Positions 7,584-15,395 of a stretch of 34,268 nucleotides of DNA are shown here, in pieces. The DNA comes from Candidatus Thioglobus sp. MED-G25 (GTDB lineage: Bacteria; Pseudomonadota; Gammaproteobacteria; Arenicellales; UBA868), in the NCBI GenBank assembly GCA_002456995.1, contig NTKC01000019.1, forward strand, positions 1-34,268, read 5' to 3'. Position 1 is the stretch's first letter. Each line of letters begins with the position of its first letter. The notes beneath the pieces were generated by a model that worked only from the letters and a program-made list of their open reading frames with translations, had not been told where the DNA came from and did not search any database. The position numbers and the translations under genes were made by a program.

Positions 7584-8852
7584 TTAGACGGTGATGATTG
7601 GATCAAGTCCCCAGCCAAAAAACGGCTCTCCACCATCAGGTGTCACTCGAACCACTTCCTCTATCCAGATTCGGTGATGTTCATCACCAGGGTATAGGAT
7701 GTGCAGTGGCACCACCATATTCGCTTCAAGCTGCCAGTCATGGTTAGGCACGCCGTCGGCGCTGAACTGTTCGAGCTCCATATGACTCAGACCCAGTCCA
7801 TGGAAAAAAATCAAAACGTCGTCAGCACCTGCGACTCCGTTTGTCCGATACACTGCTCGACCGACGCGCTGTAGATCGCTTATCGTTACCCCAGGTCGCA
7901 TTGCCTCCATTACCGCTGTTGCAGCATCCGCGGTAGCATTCGCATACTGTTTCGCATCACCTGTCGCGTCTCCATCAACTACCCAGGTCTTGCCGCCATC
8001 CCAGCAATAAAGATCGAGTGTCCCGTGGCAGTCAAATAAGATATTCATGCCAGGTTCCATGACAAAATCGTCTAGCCTGGAATGCAATGTCACCGCTGGG
8101 TCCCCACCGCAAGGATGGCCCCAGACCATCGCACCGGGGTCTCGCACAAAGCCACCCATTTCTACGACAGCTTTATGGTATTCATGGTTAAATTCCTGCC
8201 ACATCATCCCAGGACCCCAAGTTTTGATCGACCGGCGGATCGCTTGTTCGTTGACGGTGGTCGCTCTTTTTAGGAGCTCAATCTCGGCATCTGTTTTCAC
8301 ACAGCGGGCATACATCATTGGATCGTACCCATCGACTACTTCGATGCTTTCCATCCCCAGTTGGTGGCCAAACCGAAGATCATCAAACGCGACCCTGCCC
8401 GAACTCAAACCGAGGTCGGCCATCGCCTCACTACAAGATTGGGCAATATTATTGGCATAGTGAGCTCGGAGATTACCTGCCCATGGGAGCTCATCGATTC
8501 CCCTGGGGAGAAATCGTTCCAGATCACCATCTTGGGCCGGCAAATCCAACGGAAGCATCACAGCCCGAAAAGCGCGAATATCCTCAATCCAGGTGGGTTG
8601 ACTAATCAGGCTTCCCACATAGTAGTCGGCTACTACCAATATTGGGTGGTCCGGTTGGTGGCGCGAGAGAACCACCGCATAGGGGCGAGGTTCATCTGAC
8701 TTGTGGGCAACCCCTTTAAATCCCGAAAGATAATATGTGTTGTAAGGAGAAGACACAACAACACCGTCGAGATTACGCATCGTCAACGCATCGACTAACC
8801 GTTCGATGTTACACAACTGTTTAGGCAATACACGTGGGGGAAAAGGAATCAC
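7584..8852 (-). CDS. M24 family metallopeptidase/creatinase-fold protein (Xaa-Pro peptidase-like)
   Basis: Seen: 422 residues. A creatinase-type N-terminal domain at about 1-165 (VVVSSPYNTYYLSGF is the usual opening), then the pita-bread domain. The five M24 metal positions appear as Asp274, Asp285 (spacing 11, as in the family), His351 (FHGLG), His384 where a Glu is expected (VVPLHILYPG), and Glu398 (WIEEVVRVTPDG). The start is GTG with GAAGGAT upstream. Known: the fold includes aminopeptidase P, prolidase, methionine aminopeptidase and the metal-free creatinase. Last gene of the molybdenum hydroxylase operon, 45 bases after the MoaD-like gene. Inference: it cleaves a C-N bond in the pathway substrate or an intermediate. 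A general dipeptidase is also possible. The Glu-to-His change makes the metal state uncertain. Confidence 0.88.
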   Translation of the reverse strand: MIPFPPRVLPKQLCNIERLVDALTMRNLDGVVVSSPYNTYYLSGFKGVAHKSDEPRPYAVVLSRHQPDHPILVVADYYVGSLISQPTWIEDIRAFRAVMLPLDLPAQDGDLERFLPRGIDELPWAGNLRAHYANNIAQSCSEAMADLGLSSGRVAFDDLRFGHQLGMESIEVVDGYDPMMYARCVKTDAEIELLKRATTVNEQAIRRSIKTWGPGMMWQEFNHEYHKAVVEMGGFVRDPGAMVWGHPCGGDPAVTLHSRLDDFVMEPGMNILFDCHGTLDLYCWDGGKTWVVDGDATGDAKQYANATADAATAVMEAMRPGVTISDLQRVGRAVYRTNGVAGADDVLIFFHGLGLSHMELEQFSADGVPNHDWQLEANMVVPLHILYPGDEHHRIWIEEVVRVTPDGGEPFFGWGLDPIITV

Positions 8853-8897
8853 TAGTAATCCTTCACACCAGAGTAATTTAACTGAACAAAACCCACA

Positions 8898-9143
8898 CTA
8901 TCCCCCTGCAATCCGCGGCAGCAAATGGACCTCGCTGTCGGGTTCTATTTTTGCAAACCAGTCATCCTGATGAAGCACGCCATCTATTGAAATTGCCAAC
9001 TCATCTTCAATATCTTCTGGTATATCCGGATATCGACGTCGAAGTTCTCGGAGCAGACTTCGTATAGATCCACTTTCCAACTCCAACTCCGTTACACCTT
9101 CGGTATACAACCTCAAGTTGCCAGTAAGAACAATTCTAGCCAT
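8898..9143 (-). CDS. MoaD/ThiS-family ubiquitin-like sulfur carrier protein
   Basis: Seen: 81 residues, a beta-grasp-sized protein ending exactly in Gly-Gly (LLPRIAGG), the terminus that is adenylated and thiocarboxylated in MoaD and ThiS. The IRSLLRELRRRYP helix and the SEVHLLPRIAGG end fit MoaD better than ThiS. Known: MoaD gives sulfur to the dithiolene of molybdopterin together with MoaE, and other members serve different sulfur transfers. It lies 40 bases after the molybdenum subunit gene and 45 before the M24 gene on the same strand. No moaE, moeB or other cofactor gene is in the window. Inference: a dedicated sulfur carrier for this molybdoenzyme, or a subunit-like accessory. It might instead be a spare MoaD for the general pathway. 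Confidence 0.85.
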   Translation of the reverse strand: MARIVLTGNLRLYTEGVTELELESGSIRSLLRELRRRYPDIPEDIEDELAISIDGVLHQDDWFAKIEPDSEVHLLPRIAGG

Positions 9144-9183
9144 TCAAATCAACGGTTCTGGGATATCCGGTTTCCCTTCATCC

Positions 9184-11496
9184 TCAGCCTACAGATTCGA
9201 TTGCTGCAAGCACCCGGGGAGGAGACATTGGCAGTTCCGTAAAGCGTATGTCTAAGGCATTTTCGACCGCATTAGAGATCGCGGCCAAAGGGGGCACAAG
9301 TGGCGTCTCCCCCACACCCCGCACCCCGTAGGGATGAGTAGGATTAGGCACTTCTACAATTACCGTATCAATCATCGGCACGTCGGAACAGACCGGTACG
9401 CGGTAATCCAGAAAACCTGCGTTTTCTACTTTGCCATTTTCATCGTAGATGTATTCTTCGTTGAGCGCCCAGCCAATTCCCTGGACCGCGCCCCCCTGGT
9501 ATTGCCCCTCGACGTAGCTCGGATGAACGGCTTTACCAGCATCCTGAATCACAGTGTATCGGGCAACGCTCACTTTCCCGGTTTCCTTATCAACGTCAAC
9601 GTCAACTATGTGGCAGCCGAAACTTGGTCCAGCCCCCTGAGCATTGGTAGAACACCGCCCAACAATTGGGCCACCGCTCTTGGCCATATCTTTTGCAATA
9701 TCGAGCAGGCCCATAGGATCTTCCTGATCCTTGTATCCGTTCACAGCCACCGCCTGACCGCCATGCCACTCGACATCATCTATCGGAACATCCCACGTTG
9801 CTGCAGCCCGCTCACGCAACTGTTTAATCATATCCTCAGCAGCTCCGTGGACCGCAATACCGCCAGCAAAGGTGACTCGGCTACCGCCCGTTAGCATGTT
9901 GTAGCCCAACGCGCTGGTATCACCGATCAATGGCCTCACCTTATCTAACTCTACCCCAAGGGACTCGGCTGCCATCATCGTTAGTGACGCTCGGCTACCA
10001 CCGATATCCGGCGTTCCGACCACCAAAGCAACGGAACCATCTTCACACAAATTGAGTGTTGCTGAGGTCTGCCCGCCTATGTTGAACCAGTAACCACTCG
10101 CAACTCCACGACCCTGTCCGGGTTTTAGAGTTGAGAGGTAGTGGTCGTGGTTTTGGGCGGTCTCTAAGGTTTCAACACAGCCAATGGGACCAAATTTAGG
10201 GCCATACGAAGAGTCAGATCCTTCCTTAGCTGCATTTTTCAGACGAAATTCCAGTGGATCTATTTCGAGAGTTTTGGCTAACTCATCCACCACTGATTCG
10301 ACAGCATATTCACCAAGTGGTGCACCGGGGGCGCGGTAAGCAGCCACCTTTGGTCGATTACATAGAACATCAAACCCAATGGTTTTGACGTTATCAAGAT
10401 CATATGGCGCAAATGCACACTGCGCAGCTGCCGGTACCGGCGACCCACCAAAAGCGCCGGCTTGAAACTTAAGAACAGCTTCACCCGCGGTGATACGACC
10501 ATCTTTGGTTGCGCCGATTCGCACATCCATACTAGCGCCTGAGGTTGGTCCCGAAGCGCGGAAGACCTCATCACGAGTCATCACCATCTTGACTGGTTGG
10601 CAGGCTTTACGAGATAGAGCCAGCGCAAGTGGCTCTAGATAAACCACGGTTTTACCGCCAAATCCACCACCAATTTCGGAGCACGTCACTCGAAGCTTGG
10701 ATACATCCATTTGCAACAATTTTGCGCAATGTCCACGCGCAACGTAATGACCTTGTGTTGAACACCACAACTCAGCTTGACCATCCTCACTGAAACTCGC
10801 CAGGCATGCATGTGGTTCGATATAACCTTGGTGTACAGGTTGTGTCTTGAAGCTACGTTCAATGATTACATCAGCCTTCGAAAATCCCAAGTCAAGATCG
10901 CCATGGCCAAATTCAACGCGTTTAGCAATATTCGACGGTTCCTCAGGTGCGGGCTCAACGCCTTCAGTGATCAGGTCCTCACGTACCAGTGGAGCGCCAG
11001 GTTTCATCGCCTCCTCTACATCAATCACGTGCGGCAAAACCTCATAGTCAACCTCTATCAGAGACAACGCCTGACGTGCCACACGTTCATTGACTGCTGC
11101 CACCGCTGCGACGGCATGACCTTCATACAACGCCTTTTCTCTGGCCATTATGTTTCGGGTCATATCTCGGTAGTTAATCACCATTTCACCAGCCGGCTGG
11201 ACCGCTCCAGCTGGATAATCAGGAAAGTCGTCGCGTGTTACCCCGGCTTTGACGCCTGGGAGTGCGAGTGCTCGAGACATATCTATGGACCTGATTCGGG
11301 CATGCGCGTGTGGGCTTCTCAGCACTTTGCCATACAGCATGTTTGGCAAATAGGTATCAGCGCCAAACTTTGCCCGGCCCGTGACTTTATCGACTCCGTC
11401 TGGCCTGGGCGCCCGAGTACCCACCCATTTCAAGGTTTTATCCTGGGTTTCTCGGTCTGTTATTGTGTCATTGAATATTTTTTCTACTGCGGCCAT
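9184..11496 (-). CDS. Xanthine dehydrogenase-family molybdenum hydroxylase, molybdopterin-binding large subunit
   Basis: Seen: 770 residues, normal for separate large subunits of the aldehyde oxidase/CoxL type. The N-terminal a/b hammerhead region (DGVDKVTGRAKFGADTYLPN onward) runs to about 150, then two molybdenum domains. Active-site landmarks are Gln248 (STQGH), GGGFGGK (276-282), AYRAPGAP (386-393) and the base Glu730 (GVRGVGETPLVPP). The loop is not the AYRCSF of form I CO dehydrogenase, so that role is excluded. Known: hydroxylates aldehydes or N-heterocycles at a carbon next to the heteroatom, using water. AGGGG precedes the ATG, 2 bases after the 2Fe-2S gene stop, so it is co-transcribed with its partners. 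No twin-arginine signal, so cytosolic. Inference: an aldehyde oxidoreductase for the ThDP-enzyme product. An azaheterocycle hydroxylase is the main alternative. Confidence 0.95.
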   Translation of the reverse strand: MAAVEKIFNDTITDRETQDKTLKWVGTRAPRPDGVDKVTGRAKFGADTYLPNMLYGKVLRSPHAHARIRSIDMSRALALPGVKAGVTRDDFPDYPAGAVQPAGEMVINYRDMTRNIMAREKALYEGHAVAAVAAVNERVARQALSLIEVDYEVLPHVIDVEEAMKPGAPLVREDLITEGVEPAPEEPSNIAKRVEFGHGDLDLGFSKADVIIERSFKTQPVHQGYIEPHACLASFSEDGQAELWCSTQGHYVARGHCAKLLQMDVSKLRVTCSEIGGGFGGKTVVYLEPLALALSRKACQPVKMVMTRDEVFRASGPTSGASMDVRIGATKDGRITAGEAVLKFQAGAFGGSPVPAAAQCAFAPYDLDNVKTIGFDVLCNRPKVAAYRAPGAPLGEYAVESVVDELAKTLEIDPLEFRLKNAAKEGSDSSYGPKFGPIGCVETLETAQNHDHYLSTLKPGQGRGVASGYWFNIGGQTSATLNLCEDGSVALVVGTPDIGGSRASLTMMAAESLGVELDKVRPLIGDTSALGYNMLTGGSRVTFAGGIAVHGAAEDMIKQLRERAAATWDVPIDDVEWHGGQAVAVNGYKDQEDPMGLLDIAKDMAKSGGPIVGRCSTNAQGAGPSFGCHIVDVDVDKETGKVSVARYTVIQDAGKAVHPSYVEGQYQGGAVQGIGWALNEEYIYDENGKVENAGFLDYRVPVCSDVPMIDTVIVEVPNPTHPYGVRGVGETPLVPPLAAISNAVENALDIRFTELPMSPPRVLAAIESVG

Positions 11497-11498
11497 GT

Positions 11499-11975
11499 TT
11501 ATCCCCTCATTTCCGCGGCTGTGTCCAGCACAGCGCGCACGATTTTGTCATAACCTGTACACCGACACAGGTTCCCTGCCAACCAGAATCTGACTTCTGT
11601 TTCTGTAGGGTTAGAATTTCGATCCAGCAAAGCTTTTGCGGCCACCAAAAACCCCGGCGTGCACACGCCACACTGCAGCGCAGCGTGATCCAGGAATTTT
11701 TGTTGCAGTGGGTGTAGCTGATCACCAACCGCCATACCCTCGATCGTGGTGACTTCGTGGCCTTCGACTTCGGCTGCGAGCACGAGGCAGGCGCAAACCA
11801 GACGTCCGTCCAACGTTACGCTACAGGCACCACAATCACCCGATGCACACCCTTCTTTACTGCCTGTCAGTCGTAGTTCGTCTCGGAGCACGTCCAGAAG
11901 CGTTTGCTCGGCATCACACAAAAACTCGACAGGGTCGCCATTAATGGTCGTAGTAATGTGTTCTCTTGTCATCAA
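11499..11975 (-). CDS. Molybdenum hydroxylase 2Fe-2S small subunit
   Basis: Seen: 158 residues. A plant-ferredoxin-like N-terminal domain carries the first cluster at Cys43, Cys48, Cys51 and Cys63 (GCASGDCGAC). The C-terminal helical domain carries the second at Cys102, Cys105, Cys137 and Cys139 (CGVCTPG and CRCTGY). All eight ligands are present. Known: passes electrons from the molybdenum centre to FAD inside the heterotrimer. Its start overlaps the end of the FAD subunit gene by 4 bases and its stop is 2 bases from the large-subunit ATG, showing translational coupling. The first codons read Met-Met, so the start could be one codon later. Confidence 0.96.
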   Translation of the reverse strand: MMTREHITTTINGDPVEFLCDAEQTLLDVLRDELRLTGSKEGCASGDCGACSVTLDGRLVCACLVLAAEVEGHEVTTIEGMAVGDQLHPLQQKFLDHAALQCGVCTPGFLVAAKALLDRNSNPTETEVRFWLAGNLCRCTGYDKIVRAVLDTAAEMRG

Positions 11976-12832
11976 CTCTGCTCCGCACGTTGTAACGCAA
12001 TTCGACAGGCCCGACCAGCCAGCACACCAGAAACCTGTGTGCGGTAGACGATCGTACCGCGCTTATCGTCAATCGGACGGCAAGCGGAACGAATTGCAGA
12101 TATCATATTTTCAATTGCCCCTTCGTCTACGCTTGTTCCGATTAACGCGTCTGCCGCCTCGGCCACCAACAATGCAGTTGCCGCAACCGCACCAAGACCA
12201 ACCCTTGCAGCAACACAAATCCCATTCGAATCAAGCGATAAGCTAACACCGACGCCAACAACAGCGATATCCATTTCCGTTCGGGGAATGAACCGAAGAT
12301 AAGCATCACCGGAATGCGGTGGCCTGGAAGGCAGCGTAAACGAAACCAGGAACTCCCCAGTTTGTAGATTAGTCACACCGGGCCCTGTACAAAACTCCTC
12401 AACTGGGAGAGTTCTCTCTCCATCCGGTCCAGCAATGTGACACTGTGCTCCCGCTGCGATCAGTGCCGGCACGGTGTCCGCAGCTGGTGAGGCGTTACAC
12501 AAATTCCCCCCCATGGATGCGCGACCCTGAATCTGCGTGGAACCGATCAGCTCTACAGCTTCCACGACGCCGGGCCACAGCTTCTTGAGTGCTTTGTGTT
12601 CATCGAGCTCTGCGCCCGTTACCGCTGCACCCACTCTGAAACCGCCATTCTCAGCAGTAATTTCTCGGGTCTCGACGATTTTCTTAATATCGACGACGAC
12701 ATCGGGTTTCACCATCCCCGAGCGTAACTGAACCAACAGGTCGGTTCCCCCAGCTAGAACCCGACCGCCTCCCTCCGCCATCGCCAGCAGCGATACCGCC
12801 TCACCTTTTGTTTCTGGCACCTCATAACGCAT
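11972..12832 (-). CDS. Molybdenum hydroxylase FAD-binding medium subunit
   Basis: Seen: 286 residues, the CoxM/XdhB-type length. FAD pyrophosphate-binding loops AGGTDLL (27-33) and GGNLCNASPAAD (108-119) are both intact, followed by the C-terminal CO-dehydrogenase flavoprotein domain. AAGGA precedes the ATG. Known: takes electrons from the 2Fe-2S subunit and hands them to an external acceptor. First gene of the operon FAD, 2Fe-2S, Mo, MoaD-like, M24. The upstream gap of 337 bases contains two ATAG/CTAT dyads close to this gene and a GntR-type box farther out, probably controlling the operon and the divergent hydrolase. Confidence 0.95.
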   Translation of the reverse strand: MRYEVPETKGEAVSLLAMAEGGGRVLAGGTDLLVQLRSGMVKPDVVVDIKKIVETREITAENGGFRVGAAVTGAELDEHKALKKLWPGVVEAVELIGSTQIQGRASMGGNLCNASPAADTVPALIAAGAQCHIAGPDGERTLPVEEFCTGPGVTNLQTGEFLVSFTLPSRPPHSGDAYLRFIPRTEMDIAVVGVGVSLSLDSNGICVAARVGLGAVAATALLVAEAADALIGTSVDEGAIENMISAIRSACRPIDDKRGTIVYRTQVSGVLAGRACRIALQRAEQS

Positions 12833-12865
12833 AGCGTTGATTCCTTATCTTTTTATTCAAAGCCC

Positions 12866-12900
12866 AATAGTCAGAACTATTCCATACTGATAGGCCCTAT
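12866..12900. promoter_or_regulatory. Two tandem ATAG/CTAT dyads
   Basis: AATAGT-caga-ACTATT (12866-12881) and ATAGG-c-CCTAT (12890-12900) are both perfect. Their centres lie about 21-22 bases apart, close to two helical turns, so two dimers or a tetramer could bind on one face of the DNA. LysR-type activators often use ATAC/GTAT- or ATAG/CTAT-like half-sites with a similar layout. They sit just upstream of the molybdenum hydroxylase operon. Confidence 0.4.
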
Positions 12901-12991
12901 TGTACCGATGACACAGGGACTAAGTACACGACCGCAGCACCCCAACTGGACAAGCGCCCCGTTATCTAACACTTCGGCACAAACTATGATC

Positions 12992-13012
12992 AAAACTGGT
13001 CCTACCATTTTT
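12992..13012. promoter_or_regulatory. GntR/FadR-subfamily-type operator
   Basis: The core TGGTCCTACCA (12997-13007) fits the FadR-subfamily consensus TNGTNNNACNA at every fixed position. It is flanked by AAAA on the left and TTTT on the right, giving a 21-base near-perfect dyad with one mismatched pair. PdhR, UxuR and ExuR sites have the same shape. No GntR gene is in the window, so the regulator must be encoded elsewhere. Confidence 0.55.
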
Positions 13013-13169
13013 GTCGACCACTTGTAGTCCAATGATGCCTACATCGATAATAACCAGCGGAAATCAGCCAACAGATCTGCCGTGAGCAGCACTGATTGCT
13101 GCGGCTTGATCGAACCTATCTAACGCTACAGCCTGCTCGGATAACCCGCGCCACCATAGACTAAATCTC

Positions 13170-13982
13170 ATGCCTTTACTCAAACTTGGCCCGAACGAAG
13201 GGCTTTATTACGAACATAACCACCCCGCTAATACAGGCGCACCAACTTTCGTATTTGTTAATCCGATTACGGGCAGTGTTGATATCTGGCAAGCTGAAGT
13301 GGGACCCGCGCTACGTGATGCGGGTTACGGCACACTGGCCTATAATTTTCGCGGCCAGGCTGACAGCCCCTACCAGGAAGGTACCGTCCTTAATGACCAA
13401 CTTATTTCAGGGGATTTGTCACTGCTGGTAAACACCCTGGAGATCGATCGACCAGTTTTTGTCGGCCTGTCTATAGGCGGCCTGTTTGCACTGCAGGCGC
13501 ACTTAAGTGGCGTTGATGCAGCTGGCATGGTGCTTCTGAATACGCTGAGAACCATTGGTCCCAGGATTGCGTGGATCAATGATGCGGTGGTTCGGGCCAT
13601 GGACGTCGGTGGAGCACAGTTGATGGGAGATATCATGACTCCGCTGATCTGGGGTCCGGAATGGCTCGCGGCAAATCGAAGCAATTTCCTTCAGAGCGAC
13701 ACTGAGTACTCGCCTATGGACAAGAGTTCAGGCGCCTACAACTTGCTCAGCAACATGGGCACTGCCGACTGGAATGTAGAGTATGAGAACATTAGCTGTC
13801 CTGTTCTTGTCGTGATGGGCCTTCAAGATCGCGTCTTCTACGATGCCAAGGTGGTCACTCAGTTGATGCAACGAATAGCGGACGTTCGGCGTGTAGACAT
13901 TCCTCATGCGGGACATATGCTGCCGCTGGAAGTGCCGGGTGACCTTATACGAGAACTTGTAAAGTTCGCCGCAGATCTGTAG
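13170..13982 (+). CDS. Alpha/beta-fold hydrolase
   Basis: Seen: 270 residues, a single alpha/beta hydrolase domain with little cap. Nucleophile Ser101 in the elbow GLSIGG, acid Asp220 (GLQDRVF) and His249 (HAGHMLPLE) complete the triad. The oxyanion region is NPITGS near residue 31. Known: the fold covers esterases, lactonases such as 3-oxoadipate enol-lactonase (PcaD, which it resembles in length and motif style), C-C hydrolases and others. No signal peptide, so cytosolic. No clear ribosome binding site before the ATG. It diverges from the molybdenum hydroxylase operon and is followed 52 bases later by the MFS permease on the same strand. Inference: ester or lactone opening in the same catabolic scheme. 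Confidence 0.9.
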   Translation: MPLLKLGPNEGLYYEHNHPANTGAPTFVFVNPITGSVDIWQAEVGPALRDAGYGTLAYNFRGQADSPYQEGTVLNDQLISGDLSLLVNTLEIDRPVFVGLSIGGLFALQAHLSGVDAAGMVLLNTLRTIGPRIAWINDAVVRAMDVGGAQLMGDIMTPLIWGPEWLAANRSNFLQSDTEYSPMDKSSGAYNLLSNMGTADWNVEYENISCPVLVVMGLQDRVFYDAKVVTQLMQRIADVRRVDIPHAGHMLPLEVPGDLIRELVKFAADL

Positions 13983-14034
13983 TTCAGTTATACACCTCTA
14001 GGTCCCTCACCAACATTTTTGCACTGGCCCCTTG

Positions 14035-15342
14035 ATGCTAAGTTCGCTGCGAACTGCCCTGTTTCATGCACTCAATCGCCGATTTTTCTTCGGCTGGGTA
14101 ATTCTCGCGGTCACCTGCTTTGTCATGATTGGCACCGGGCCTGGCCAGTCGCATCTAATTGGGCTTTATTTCGAAGACATCAGCCGTGAAATGACTTTTT
14201 CGTTTGCCGCCGACTGGATGGGTGGTAACCGTCAGACAGCGGTCACCTTCGCTTATGGTGGCGCTACCTTCCTGGCCGCGTTCCTCCTGCCCTATGTGGG
14301 AAGATTGCTCGATCGTTATGGTCCGACTGTAATCCTTTCTGGAGCCATCGTGAGTCTGGCTGCTACAGCAGCGCTTTTCAGCCTGGCTCGTGAATGGACT
14401 GTGGTTGCTATTGCATTTGGTTTTCTTCGGTTTCTGGGTCAGGGATCTCTGATGCTGGTATGCGTCAACATGGTCTCACAGTGGTTCGACAAAAAGCGAG
14501 GATTCGCGCTGGGCATCATGTCCCTCGGATTTCCGCTGTCTATGGCTATGCACCCCCCAATCTGTCAGTGGCTGATCGATCTGGTCGGGTGGCGAACCTC
14601 GTGGGTGTGGCTAGGTGTCAGCACCCTAGTTTTATTTCTACCGCCGATCCTGCTTTTGGCTCACAGCAAACCTGAACTCCTCGGCCTTAAACCCGATGGC
14701 GTCAGTGCGAACAGTGGTACTGCTCCAGGTTCCGGGAAAGAAACAAAAATATGGGGCCTGACTCGGGGCGAGGCTTTGCGCACATCAACGTTTTATATCA
14801 TCACTGCCGGCCTGACTACCTTGTCCATGCTGGTCACCACACTGCATGTATTTTTTAGAGGCATATTGACCAGTCATGGTCTGGAGCCACAGACCGCCAC
14901 ATTGATGTTCACTGTTACTGGGATCACAGCAGCTGTCTCAATGCCCATTGTGGGTCAAATGCTGGATAAGTTCCGCACCGACTGGATGTTCTGCGGTGGC
15001 CTTTTGATAATGGTCGCGTCCCTGGTCTCGGTTACTTTTGTCAGCGACTTACCCAGTGCGGTCGTTTTTGCAATTATTTTTGGTATTAACAACGGTGTCA
15101 CAATGACATTTTTCGGCTTTCTATGGCCGCGCTATTTTGGACGGCGGCATCTTGGCAGTATCCAGGGTGTCGGACAAATGGTGGGTATTGTAGGCGCTTC
15201 GATTGGAGCGATTCCGTATGCCATCGCCTACGACCGCGCGTGGGATCTTGATCTCACCCTCAGAATACTGGCGCTGATGCCCTTGGTATTTGCAGGCGTT
15301 GCTTTATTTCTTCGTGAACCGAAACGCGATACCGCTGACTGA
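14035..15342 (+). CDS. MFS transporter (monocarboxylate or organic-anion type)
   Basis: Seen: 435 residues, about 12 hydrophobic segments, with a hydrophilic central loop at about residues 215-240 between the two six-helix halves. The first helix begins FFFGWVILAVTCF and is followed by GPGQSHLIGLYFEDI, a pattern common in MFS carriers of the monocarboxylate/oxalate-formate antiporter group. The cytoplasmic loop GRLLDRYGP after helix 2 is the MFS signature loop. I took the ATG at 14035 over the TTG just before it; neither has a clear ribosome binding site. It follows the hydrolase gene by 52 bases, so both are probably co-expressed. It is the only transporter in the window. Inference: imports an acid or ester consumed by the neighbouring enzymes. 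Confidence 0.92.
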   Translation: MLSSLRTALFHALNRRFFFGWVILAVTCFVMIGTGPGQSHLIGLYFEDISREMTFSFAADWMGGNRQTAVTFAYGGATFLAAFLLPYVGRLLDRYGPTVILSGAIVSLAATAALFSLAREWTVVAIAFGFLRFLGQGSLMLVCVNMVSQWFDKKRGFALGIMSLGFPLSMAMHPPICQWLIDLVGWRTSWVWLGVSTLVLFLPPILLLAHSKPELLGLKPDGVSANSGTAPGSGKETKIWGLTRGEALRTSTFYIITAGLTTLSMLVTTLHVFFRGILTSHGLEPQTATLMFTVTGITAAVSMPIVGQMLDKFRTDWMFCGGLLIMVASLVSVTFVSDLPSAVVFAIIFGINNGVTMTFFGFLWPRYFGRRHLGSIQGVGQMVGIVGASIGAIPYAIAYDRAWDLDLTLRILALMPLVFAGVALFLREPKRDTAD

Positions 15343-15346
15343 ATTC

Positions 15347-15358
15347 GGCTAATTAGCC
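15347..15358. repeat. 12-base perfect palindrome GGCTAATTAGCC
   Basis: Lies in the 53-base gap between the convergent MFS and aldo/keto reductase genes. With no loop and no T tract it is a poor terminator. It may be chance or a protein site. Confidence 0.3.
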
Positions 15359-15395
15359 AGACTCACCTTTGTAGCAGGGTAGGACCTAGCAATAC

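Larger units (their letters stand above)
12833..13169. other. 337-base divergent regulatory gap
   Basis: No gene of any size is convincing here. The gap separates the molybdenum hydroxylase operon (minus strand) from the alpha/beta hydrolase (plus strand). It holds paired ATAG/CTAT dyads at 12866-12900, about 35-70 bases from the FAD-subunit ATG, and a FadR-type GntR dyad at 12992-13012 near the middle. I could not place a convincing -35/-10 pair in either direction. Confidence 0.6.

Noticed and set aside
9184-11496. Assignment of the molybdenum hydroxylase as CO dehydrogenase (coxL)
   Set aside because: The active-site loop is AYRAPGAP, not the AYRCSF of form I CO dehydrogenase, and no coxD/E/F/G-type accessory genes are present.
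10777-11553. 258-codon open frame antisense to the molybdenum subunit gene
   Set aside because: It lies opposite a gene with full family motifs. Its product has no recognisable domain and an odd composition rich in Cys, His and Arg. It is a shadow of the codon pattern on the other strand.
15377-15387. GGGTAGGACCT, partly like the complement of the GntR box at 12997-13007
   Set aside because: It fails the TNGTNNNACNA consensus at both outer positions and lies between convergent gene ends, where an operator would have no promoter to act on.
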